Positions 46,205-54,795 of a stretch of DNA of 64,000 nucleotides are shown here, in pieces (within the stretch, counting starts at the first letter, position 1; each line of letters starts with the position of its first letter). The stretch lies in NCBI RefSeq assembly GCF_014334735.1, contig NZ_CP060587.1, forward strand, positions 558,001 through 622,000. The letters are read 5' to 3'. Made by a program: the position numbers and the translations under genes. Below the pieces are notes generated by a model. That model did not search any database. It had not been told where the DNA came from and saw only the letters and a program-made list of their open reading frames with translations. The DNA comes from Aeromicrobium senzhongii (GTDB lineage: Bacteria > Actinomycetota > Actinomycetes > Propionibacteriales > Nocardioidaceae).

Positions 46205-46475
46205 ACTCGCGCACCTGGACCATGAGGTCGCCCAGTTCCAGGCCGAGGGCGGCCTCCAGGGCGAGGATCGTGTCCAGGCTCGGGTTGGCCGACGATCGTC
46301 CGACGGAGTTGTTGTTGCGGTTGTTCTCGAGGTTCTGGATCTGGTTGCGACTCAGGCCGGACTGGTGCGCCAGCTCCTCCTGCGTCATCGAGAGCTCCTC
46401 GCGGCGCCGGCGCAGCCAAGCCGCGAACGCTCCTGCGACTTCGGCCGTCCGGTCGGAAGGGGTGCGCTTGGGCAT
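46182..46475 (-). CDS. XRE-family helix-turn-helix regulator
   Basis: A 97-residue single-domain regulator. The helix-turn-helix spans MTQEELAHQSGLSRNQIQN (about 29-47), followed by an unusual LENNRNNNSVGRSS loop and a short C-terminal helix. ATG 46475 is used; ATG 46484 and 46487 are in frame. Two GCCCAATG direct repeats (46490-46497, 46511-46518), 21 bp apart, lie directly upstream, as expected for autoregulation on one face of the helix. It converges on the CPWWC gene. Confidence 0.83.
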   Translation of the reverse strand: MPKRTPSDRTAEVAGAFAAWLRRRREELSMTQEELAHQSGLSRNQIQNLENNRNNNSVGRSSANPSLDTILALEAALGLELGDLMVQVREFMESGKR

Positions 46476-46489
46476 GCACAACATCATGG

Positions 46490-46518
46490 GCCCAATGGGG
46501 CACGAGTACAGCCCAATG
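46490..46518. promoter_or_regulatory. GCCCAATG direct repeats upstream of XRE gene
   Basis: Copies at 46490-46497 and 46511-46518, offset by exactly 21 bp (two helical turns). A 7/8 match, GCCCAATA, occurs at 45832 upstream of the convergent neighbour. Confidence 0.5.
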
Positions 46519-46581
46519 CAGTAGGTCGCGACCTGCCTGCTGTCCAGCCCGCGGGAAACTCCGTGACGCGCCTCACATCCT

Positions 46582-46604
46582 ATGTTACATTCACAATGTC
46601 ACAT
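46582..46604. promoter_or_regulatory. 23-bp palindromic operator, copy 1 (ATGTNACA type)
   Basis: Ten-base arms ATGTTACATT and AATGTCACAT (one mismatch) around CAC. The outer part and overall length match the site at 53175-53197. It lies 22-44 bp before the AurF-like start and covers a -10-like TATGTT, suggesting repression. Confidence 0.6.
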
Positions 46605-46625
46605 CCGATGACCGAGGAGACCGCC

Positions 46626-47546
46626 ATGACCGTCACCGACGATCGCGCCGCCGTCGAGTTCCGCCAGTCCATCGACATGGACACCGAGCTCGAGCGTCTG
46701 CTCGAGTCGGCCGCCGTCCTGTCGTACGACCCCGATCAGGAGATCGACTGGGCCAAGCCCCTCGATCCGACCAAGTACGGGCTCAACCCCGAGTGGTCGA
46801 CGCTCTACGGCACGGCGCTGTGGGACCGGATGAGCGAGCAGCAGCGGATCGACCTCACCCGTCACGAGGTCGGCTCCATCATGAGCACCGGCATCTGGTT
46901 CGAGACGATGCTGCAGTCGATGGTCCTGCGCTCGCAGTACTCGGCCGACTACGGCGACCCGGAGTTCCGCTTCGCCCTCACCGAGATCGCCGACGAGTGC
47001 CGCCACTCGCTGATGTTCAGCAAGACCTGCAGCAAGATGGGCGTCCCGCACTACCGTCCGCGCCGCCTCTTCCACGAGCTGGCCCGCGTCTTCCGCACCA
47101 CCGCCAACGGCGAGATGTCCTACGCGGCGATCCTGGTCGCCGAGGAGGTCCTCGACGTCATGCAGCGCGATTGGATGCGCGGCGAGAACGTGCTCGAGGA
47201 GGTGCGCACGAGCAGCAAGATCCACGTGGTCGAGGAGGCGCGCCACATGAAGTTCGCGCGCCTGGAGATCCGCGAGCACCTCTCCGGCATCTCCAAGCCG
47301 CGCCGGCACCTGGCCGCCCTGGCCATCGCGATCGTGGCGGCCATCATCGTCGACTCGCTGGTCAACGACGACGTCTACGCCAACGTCGGCCTCGATCCCG
47401 AGGAGGCCAAGGCGGCCGTCAAGACCAACACCCACCACCAGAACCTCATGCGGATGAGCTGCGTCCACCTCATGGACTTCCTCTCCGAGGTCGGCCTGCT
47501 GACGCCGTCGGCGATGCGGATCTACCGCACCGTCCACATGCTCTGA
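46626..47546 (+). CDS. AurF-like diiron N-oxygenase family protein
   Basis: A 306-residue ferritin-like diiron protein of the AurF (p-aminobenzoate N-oxygenase) family. Candidate ligands E93, E124, H127, E173, H200, E204 and H207 reproduce the AurF set; the distances E-27-H-4-E-3-H in the second half are identical to those I recall for AurF (E196, H223, E227, H230), including the extra histidine. AurF-type enzymes oxidise arylamines; other members act differently, so the substrate is open. ATG 46626 is set by GAGGAG. The next gene is a likely electron donor. Confidence 0.83.
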   Translation: MTVTDDRAAVEFRQSIDMDTELERLLESAAVLSYDPDQEIDWAKPLDPTKYGLNPEWSTLYGTALWDRMSEQQRIDLTRHEVGSIMSTGIWFETMLQSMVLRSQYSADYGDPEFRFALTEIADECRHSLMFSKTCSKMGVPHYRPRRLFHELARVFRTTANGEMSYAAILVAEEVLDVMQRDWMRGENVLEEVRTSSKIHVVEEARHMKFARLEIREHLSGISKPRRHLAALAIAIVAAIIVDSLVNDDVYANVGLDPEEAKAAVKTNTHHQNLMRMSCVHLMDFLSEVGLLTPSAMRIYRTVHML

Positions 47547-47586
47547 GCGCCCGCCGACGCACCGCCGACCCCTCGAGAGACCAACC

Positions 47587-49221
47587 GTGGCCTACGCGAT
47601 CACCCAGTCCTGCTGCAAGGACGCCTCGTGCGTCTCGGTCTGCCCCGTGGACTGCATCCATCCCACGCCGGACGAGCCCGACTTCGGCACGGCCGAGATC
47701 CTCTACGTCGATCCGCAGGTCTGCATCGACTGCGGCGCCTGCGCCGACGCGTGCCCGGTCGCGGCCCCCAAGGCCATCGACCTGCTGCGTGGCTCCGAGG
47801 CGGTGTTCGCCCAGCTGAACGCGGCGTACTTCGAGCAGCGTCCCGAGCGCGAGAGCCCGCAGACCCACACGTGGGACGAGATGGGCGGGGACCTGCTGCG
47901 CCCGTTGTCCATCGCCATCGTGGGCACCGGCCCGGCAGCGGCCTACGCGGCCCGCGAGCTGCTGCTCTCGACCGACGCGAAGATCACGATGATCGACAGG
48001 TTGCCCGTGCCGGGTGGGCTGGTGCGCGGGGGAGTGGCCCCCGACCACACCGACACCAAGAAGTTCGCCGAGCTCTTCCACTGGGCCTACAAGCACCCCC
48101 GCACGAAGATGGTGATGAACGTCGAGGTGGGCCGCGACATCTCGCACCAGGAGGTGCTGCAGCACCACGACGCCGTCATCTACGGCGTCGGCGCGCGACG
48201 CGACCGCGAGCTCGGGGTCCCCGGTGAGGACCTGGCCGGCGTCTACGCGGCGCCGGACGTCGTCGGCTGGTACAACGGCGCGCTCGACATCGACACGACC
48301 GGCGTCGTCCTCGCCGGTGACCGGGTGGTGGTCGTGGGCAACGGCAACGTCGCCCTCGACCTGGCGCGGCTGCTGTTGCACGACCCCGCCGTGCTGGCGC
48401 GGACCGACATGCCCGATCACGCCGTGAAGGCGTTCCGCGACCTCGACGTCCGCGAAGTCGTCCTGCTCGGTCGGCGCGGTCCCTCGGCCGCCGCGTTCAC
48501 CCGTCCCGAGCTGCTGATGATGCCGCCGGGGATCGACGTGGTGGTGGCGCGCGACGAGTTCACCGAGGGCGAGCTGGCCGAGGCCGAGCCGGACTCCAAC
48601 GCCGCGGTGCTGGCCGCCCTGCCGCTGGTCGACGTCGACCTGACGGCGCCGCCGAGCGAGCGCCGCCGGCTCGTGTTCGCCTTCGGTCGTCAGGTGGTCT
48701 CGGTCGAGGGCGAGCAGCGGGTCGAGGCCGTGCAGGTCGCCCCGTCCGGCGTGTCCGAGCAGGCCGTCACGGTGCCCTGCGGCACCTTGATCCGCGCCAC
48801 CGGTCACCGGGGCACCCCGGTGCCGGGGCTGCCGTTCGACGAGGAGACCGCGACCGTGCCGAACGAGTCGGGCCGGGTCGTCGATCCGGCGAGCGGGCAG
48901 CAGGTGCCCGGCACCTACGTCGTGGGGTGGATCAAGCGCGGCGCGAACGGGGGGATCGGCACCAACCGCACTTGCGCCCACGAGACGATCGCCGCGATCG
49001 TCGCCGACGCGAACGCAGGGCGGATCGCGCCGCCGCCGCGCCCCCGGCGCGCCTTCGGAGCGTTCGTGCGGATGCGCGTCGACCACGTCGTGGGACGCCG
49101 TCGCATGCTCGCGATCGAGAAGGCCGAGGAGAAGCGAGGCGCCCGGGAGGGCCGTCCGCGGGTCAAGTTCGAGTCCGTCGACCAGATGCTGAAGGTCAGC
49201 CCCGTCACGCCCGTGCACTGA
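47587..49221 (+). CDS. fprB: Ferredoxin-ferredoxin/NADP reductase fusion (FprB-like)
   Basis: A 544-residue flavoprotein. Residues 1-60 are a 7Fe-type ferredoxin domain with Cys at 9, 10, 15, 19, 23, 46, 49, 52 and 56 and the C-x2-C-x2-C-x3-C-P cluster. An adrenodoxin-reductase-like FAD/NADP domain follows: GTGPAA at 113-118 and VVVGNGNVALDLARLL near 250. It matches the layout of mycobacterial FprB and moves electrons between NADPH and ferredoxin-type acceptors. It is 40 bp after the AurF-like gene, an obvious redox partnership. GTG start. Confidence 0.9.
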   Translation: MAYAITQSCCKDASCVSVCPVDCIHPTPDEPDFGTAEILYVDPQVCIDCGACADACPVAAPKAIDLLRGSEAVFAQLNAAYFEQRPERESPQTHTWDEMGGDLLRPLSIAIVGTGPAAAYAARELLLSTDAKITMIDRLPVPGGLVRGGVAPDHTDTKKFAELFHWAYKHPRTKMVMNVEVGRDISHQEVLQHHDAVIYGVGARRDRELGVPGEDLAGVYAAPDVVGWYNGALDIDTTGVVLAGDRVVVVGNGNVALDLARLLLHDPAVLARTDMPDHAVKAFRDLDVREVVLLGRRGPSAAAFTRPELLMMPPGIDVVVARDEFTEGELAEAEPDSNAAVLAALPLVDVDLTAPPSERRRLVFAFGRQVVSVEGEQRVEAVQVAPSGVSEQAVTVPCGTLIRATGHRGTPVPGLPFDEETATVPNESGRVVDPASGQQVPGTYVVGWIKRGANGGIGTNRTCAHETIAAIVADANAGRIAPPPRPRRAFGAFVRMRVDHVVGRRRMLAIEKAEEKRGAREGRPRVKFESVDQMLKVSPVTPVH

Positions 49222-49268
49222 CGTCGCGGATCACGTCCGGGCCGGTCGGAAGGCCGTTCGGCCGCGAG

Positions 49269-50786
<1,518 letters not shown>

Positions 50787-50810
50787 CGTCGGGGCGTCGT
50801 GAGCGCCCGA

Positions 50811-50824
50811 TAGGCTGTCAGCCG
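50811..50824 (+). promoter_or_regulatory. Leaderless-type -10 for guaB3
   Basis: TAGGCT (50811-50816), 7-bp gap, GTG 50824. Confidence 0.5.
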
Positions 50825-51927
50825 TGAGCATCGACATCGGATTGGCCAAGCGCGGTCGCCAGGGTTACCACTTCGACGACATCGCGATCGTCCCGAGTCG
50901 GCGGACGCGCGACCCGCACGAGGTCTCCACCGACTGGCAGATCGACGCCTACCGGTTCGACCTGCCGATCATCGCGGCGCCGATGGACTCGGTCATGAGT
51001 CCCGAGACCGCGATCGCCCTGGGCAAGTTCGGCGGCCTGGGCGTGCTGAACCTCGAGGGTCTGTGGACCCGGTACGAGGATCCGCTGCCGCTGCTGGAGG
51101 AGATCGCCCGGATCGAGCCGGCGCAGGTCACCCCGCGCCTGCAGCAGATCTACAGCGAGCCGATCAAGGCCGAGCTCATCACCGCTCGCCTGCACGAGAT
51201 CCGCGCGGCGGGTGTCACCGTCGCCGGTGCCCTGAGCCCGGGTCACACCAAGCAGTTCGCCGACGCGGTCGTCCAGGCCGGCGTCGACCTGTTCGTCATC
51301 CGCGGCACCACGGTCTCGGCCGAGCACGTGTCGGGCAACGCCGAGCCGCTGAACCTCAAGGAGTTCATCTACGAGCTCGACGTGCCGGTCATCGTCGGCG
51401 GGTGCGCGACGCACCAGGCCGCGCTGCACCTCATGCGCACCGGCGCCGCCGGCGTGCTGGTCGGCTTCGGCGGTGGCGCCACGCACACGACCCGCAGCGT
51501 CCTGGGCGTGGCCGTGCCGATGGCGTCGGCCGTCTCCGACGTCGCCGCTGCGCGGCGCGACTACCTCGACGAGTCCGGTGGCCGCTACGTGCACGTCATC
51601 GCCGACGGATCGATCGGTCGCAGTGGCGACCTGACCAAGGCCTTCGCCTGTGGCGCCGACGCCGTCATGATCGGCTCGCCCTTCGCGCGCGCGACCGACG
51701 CGCCCGGTCGCGGGTTCCACTGGGGCGCCGAGGCCTGGCACGGCGACCTTCCCCGCGGCGAGCGGGTCGAGATCGGCACGGTGGGCTCGCTCGAGCAGGT
51801 GCTGTTCGGTCCCTCGAACGTCCCCGACGGCACGATGAACCTGGTCGGCGCGCTGCGCCGGGCCATGGCCACCACCGGCTACACCGATCTCAAGGAGTTC
51901 CAGCGGATCGAGGTCGTGCTCGGGTGA
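50824..51927 (+). CDS. guaB3: GuaB3 family IMP dehydrogenase-related protein
   Basis: A 367-residue paralog of IMPDH without CBS domains, typical of actinomycetes. The barrel starts YHFDDIAIVPSRRTRDP and includes GGCATHQAALHLMRTGAAGV where IMPDH has the catalytic-Cys loop; that loop reads GGGATHTTRSV and lacks the cysteine, so normal IMPDH chemistry is unlikely. Some GuaB3 proteins have been reported to act as GMP reductases, but assignment here is not possible. Stop overlaps the next start (GTGA). Confidence 0.9.
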   Translation: MSIDIGLAKRGRQGYHFDDIAIVPSRRTRDPHEVSTDWQIDAYRFDLPIIAAPMDSVMSPETAIALGKFGGLGVLNLEGLWTRYEDPLPLLEEIARIEPAQVTPRLQQIYSEPIKAELITARLHEIRAAGVTVAGALSPGHTKQFADAVVQAGVDLFVIRGTTVSAEHVSGNAEPLNLKEFIYELDVPVIVGGCATHQAALHLMRTGAAGVLVGFGGGATHTTRSVLGVAVPMASAVSDVAAARRDYLDESGGRYVHVIADGSIGRSGDLTKAFACGADAVMIGSPFARATDAPGRGFHWGAEAWHGDLPRGERVEIGTVGSLEQVLFGPSNVPDGTMNLVGALRRAMATTGYTDLKEFQRIEVVLG

Positions 51928-52697
51928 CGCTGACGGTCGCCACGGGTCAGTTCGCCTCGCAGGGCGACGTCGAGGCCGACATCGCCACGGTGGTCCGGGC
52001 CGTCGAGTTGGCCCGTGGCGCCGACCTGCTGGTCATGCCCGAGCTCTTCCTGGGCGGGTACCGAATGCCGCCGATCGTCGTGGGCGAGACCGATCCGCGA
52101 CTGCGTCCCATCGAGACGGCCGCGGCCGAGGCCGCCATGGTGGTGCTGGTCGGAGCCTGCCTCGACGGGCCTGACGGCTTCACGATCTCCACGCTGGCGT
52201 TCGGCCTCGGCGACGATCCCGCCGGCCGCCGCGTGTACGACAAGCAGAACCCGTGCGATGCCGAGAACGAGCACGTCGTCCCCGGTGCCGACAGCGTGAT
52301 CATCGACGTCCGGGGGTGGTCCGTGGGCCTGTCGATCTGTTACGACGGGTGCTTCCCCGAGCACGCGCGCGCCGTCGCCCTGGCCGGTGCGGAGGTGTAC
52401 GCCGCCTCGGTCGCGTACTTCACCGGCAGTGCCCACCGGCGCGAGCTGTACTACCGGGCCCGCGCGCTCGAGAACGGCATGTACGCGGTCGTCAGCGGGC
52501 TGACGGGGTCGGTGGCCGGCGCGGACTTCGACGGTGGCAGCGCCGTGTACGACCCCGAGGGGCGCGTCGTCGCTGAGGTCGGAACGGGGGAGGGCGTGGC
52601 GGTCGCCACGCTCGACCGCCCCCTGCTCAAGGCGACGAGGGCTCAGCACGCGATGCTCGCCGACCTGCGCGAGCCGGGACCGGTGGTGCGACGGTGA
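51924..52697 (+). CDS. Carbon-nitrogen hydrolase (nitrilase superfamily)
   Basis: A 257-residue nitrilase-fold hydrolase. The Glu-Lys-Cys triad is visible: Glu in LLVMPELFLGGYR, Lys in RVYDKQNP and Cys in SICYDGCFPE. Enzymes of this length cleave amides or carbamoyl groups; the acyl group cannot be predicted. GTG 51924 overlaps the guaB3 stop, and the following GNAT overlaps its own stop, forming one translation unit. Confidence 0.87.
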   Translation: MTLTVATGQFASQGDVEADIATVVRAVELARGADLLVMPELFLGGYRMPPIVVGETDPRLRPIETAAAEAAMVVLVGACLDGPDGFTISTLAFGLGDDPAGRRVYDKQNPCDAENEHVVPGADSVIIDVRGWSVGLSICYDGCFPEHARAVALAGAEVYAASVAYFTGSAHRRELYYRARALENGMYAVVSGLTGSVAGADFDGGSAVYDPEGRVVAEVGTGEGVAVATLDRPLLKATRAQHAMLADLREPGPVVRR

Positions 52698-53161
52698 GCG
52701 CCCGGATCGTCGAGGTCGACTTCCTCGACCCGCGTGCGGTCGCGCTGCGGGCCCGGATGTCCCAGGAGATGAGCGACCTCTACGGACGGCCTCGCCACAC
52801 GGTCGGCGCCGAGGACATCGATCCCGACGCGGTGATCGCCTGTCTCCTCGTCCTCGACGGCGACGAGCCGGTCGGCACGGTCAGCCTGCGCCGGCTGCGC
52901 GACCTGGTCGAGATCAAGCGCATGTTCCTGCTGCCGAGCACGCGGGGCACGGGACTGGCGCCCCGGCTCCTGGCCGAGATCGAAGCGCGAGCGGCCCGGG
53001 TCACCGACCGGGTCGTGCTGCACACGGGCGAGCGGCAGCGCGCCGCGATCGCGCTGTACGAGCGCTCGGGATACGCGCCCATCGAGGTCTACCCGCCCTA
53101 CGACCAGGTGCCGGAGTCGCTCTGCTTCGCCAAGACCCTGGCGGCGCAGCAGCCGGCGTAG
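52694..53161 (+). CDS. GNAT family N-acetyltransferase
   Basis: A 155-residue acetyltransferase with the acetyl-CoA loop LPSTRGTGLAPRLLAEIEARA and the C-terminal GERQRAAIALYERSGYAPIE typical of GNATs. GTG overlaps the nitrilase stop (GTGA). Pairing a C-N hydrolase with an N-acetyltransferase suggests amine/amide metabolism, but this is only contextual. Confidence 0.87.
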   Translation: MSARIVEVDFLDPRAVALRARMSQEMSDLYGRPRHTVGAEDIDPDAVIACLLVLDGDEPVGTVSLRRLRDLVEIKRMFLLPSTRGTGLAPRLLAEIEARAARVTDRVVLHTGERQRAAIALYERSGYAPIEVYPPYDQVPESLCFAKTLAAQQPA

Positions 53162-53174
53162 GGGCGTTCGCTCT

Positions 53175-53197
53175 ATGTGACACGGAGTGTGTCACAT
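53175..53197. promoter_or_regulatory. 23-bp palindromic operator, copy 2 (ATGTGACAC type)
   Basis: Perfect 9-bp arms ATGTGACAC and GTGTCACAT around GGAGT, ending 27 bp before the ALDH start and covering the expected -35 position. Same length and outer sequence as 46582-46604. Not CRP-like: the TGTGA and TCACA half-sites are 11 bp apart, not 6. Confidence 0.7.
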
Positions 53198-53212
53198 TCG
53201 GTTACTTCGCGG

Positions 53213-53225
53213 TATCGTCCTCTCA
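53213..53225 (+). promoter_or_regulatory. Leaderless-type -10 for aldehyde dehydrogenase gene
   Basis: TATCGT (53213-53218), 6-bp gap, ATG 53225, no ribosome site. The palindrome at 53175-53197 ends 15 bp upstream of this hexamer. Confidence 0.5.
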
Positions 53226-54784
53226 TGCCTGATGTCGCCCAGATCACAGTCAGCCCCGCGCGGATCGCCGAACTCACGGCCCTCATCCGGGCGACGGGCA
53301 CCGAGACGCGCACGACCGTCACCCCGCTCACGGGCGCCGACATCGCCACGGTCCCGGTCTCGACCGAGCAGGACGTGCTCGACGCCTTCGCGGTCGCCCG
53401 CGTCGCCCAGCGGGCCTGGGCCCGGACGTCGTTGCGGCGTCGCAAGCGGGCGCTGCTGCGGTTGCACGACCTGATCCTGAAGAACCGCGAGGAGCTGCTC
53501 GATCTCGTGCAGCTGGAGTCGGGCAAGGCTCGGGCGCACGCGTTCGACGAGGTGCTCCACACCGCGCTGACCGGCCGCTACTACGGCCGCCGGCTCTCGC
53601 GCATCCTCGGTCCGCACCGGATCGCGGGTGCGTACCCCGTGCTCACCGGGATCCGCCAGTACCACCAGCCCAAGGGCGTCGTCGGGCTCATCACGCCGTG
53701 GAACTACCCGCTGTCGATGGCGCTGGTCGACGGACTGGCCGCCGTGGCCGCCGGCAACGCCGTCGTCCACAAGCCCGACAGCCAGGCGCCGCTCACGGCG
53801 CTCGCGATCATCCAGCTGATGCACCGCGCCGGCTTCCCGAAGGACCTGTGGCAGGTCGTCAGCGGCGCGGGATCGACGATCGGGTCGACGATCATCGACA
53901 ACTCCGACTACATCTGCTTCACCGGTTCGACCGCCACCGGCAAGCGCATCGCCGCGCAGTGCTCCGAGCGGCTCATCGGCTGCTCGCTCGAGCTCGGCGG
54001 CAAGAACCCGATGATCGTCCTGCCCGGCGCCGACGTCCAGAAGACGGTCGAGGGCACGATCAACGCCGCGTTCAGCTCGGCCGGTCAGCTCTGCGTGTCC
54101 ATCGAGCGCATCTACGTCCACGAGTCGATCTACGACCAGTACCGCGACGCGCTCGCCGAGCGGCTCGAGCGGCTGAGCTACGGCGCGAACGCCGACTGGG
54201 AGGCCGAGATGGGGACGCTCGTGTCGCCCGCGCAGCTGGCCACCATCGAGAAGCACGTCGCCGACGCGATCGACCACGGAGCCACCGTCGTCTCGGGCGG
54301 CCGGGCCCGCCCCGACATCGCACCGTGGTTCCACGAGCCCACCGTGCTCGAGAACGTGCCCGAGACCGCACTGTGCTTCGCCGAGGAGACCTTCGGCCCG
54401 CTCGTGTCGCTGTACCCGTACCGCGGCGTCGGCGAGGCGATCGCGCAGGCGAACGACACCGTCTACGGGCTCAACGCCAGCGTCTGGGGACCGGTCCGCC
54501 GGGCCCGCAAGGTGGCTCCGAGGATCCAGGCGGGCACCGTCAACGTCAACGAGGGCTTCGCCGCCACGTTCGGCAGCATCGGCGCGCCCATGGGCGGGAT
54601 GAAGCAGTCCGGCACCGGGCGCCGTCAGGGCGCCGAGGGCCTGCTGCGCTTCACCGAGAGCCAGTCCGTCGGTGTCCAGCGGCTCGTGCCGGTCGGCGGC
54701 CCGCCGCAGCTGTCCAAGCGCACCTTCACCACCGTGCTGACGGTCGGGCTGGTGCTGATGCGCCGATTCAGCCGGAAGGCCTGA
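53225..54784 (+). CDS. Aldehyde dehydrogenase family protein (succinate-semialdehyde dehydrogenase-like)
   Basis: A 519-residue NAD(P)-dependent aldehyde dehydrogenase. ITPWNYPLSMALVDG starts the cofactor domain, FTGSTATGKRIA is the nucleotide loop, the general base Glu is in LELGGKNPM and the catalytic Cys in GQLCVSIER. An unusual ~25-residue C-terminal tail, with a hydrophobic stretch (VLTVGLVLM) and a basic end, may bind membrane. ATG 53225 suits the leaderless promoter. It is followed 11 bp later by a GMC oxidoreductase, a natural alcohol-to-aldehyde-to-acid pair. Confidence 0.9.
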   Translation: MPDVAQITVSPARIAELTALIRATGTETRTTVTPLTGADIATVPVSTEQDVLDAFAVARVAQRAWARTSLRRRKRALLRLHDLILKNREELLDLVQLESGKARAHAFDEVLHTALTGRYYGRRLSRILGPHRIAGAYPVLTGIRQYHQPKGVVGLITPWNYPLSMALVDGLAAVAAGNAVVHKPDSQAPLTALAIIQLMHRAGFPKDLWQVVSGAGSTIGSTIIDNSDYICFTGSTATGKRIAAQCSERLIGCSLELGGKNPMIVLPGADVQKTVEGTINAAFSSAGQLCVSIERIYVHESIYDQYRDALAERLERLSYGANADWEAEMGTLVSPAQLATIEKHVADAIDHGATVVSGGRARPDIAPWFHEPTVLENVPETALCFAEETFGPLVSLYPYRGVGEAIAQANDTVYGLNASVWGPVRRARKVAPRIQAGTVNVNEGFAATFGSIGAPMGGMKQSGTGRRQGAEGLLRFTESQSVGVQRLVPVGGPPQLSKRTFTTVLTVGLVLMRRFSRKA

Positions 54785-54795
54785 GAGGGGTCACC

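Noticed and set aside
49222-49268. GC-rich hairpin after the FprB gene as a terminator
   Set aside because: Only short, competing GGCCG/CGGCC pairings are found; not distinguishable from background GC content.
53175-53197. CRP/GlxR site
   Set aside because: TGTGA and TCACA are present, but 11 bp apart instead of 6, and the second copy at 46582 does not keep TGTGA on both sides.
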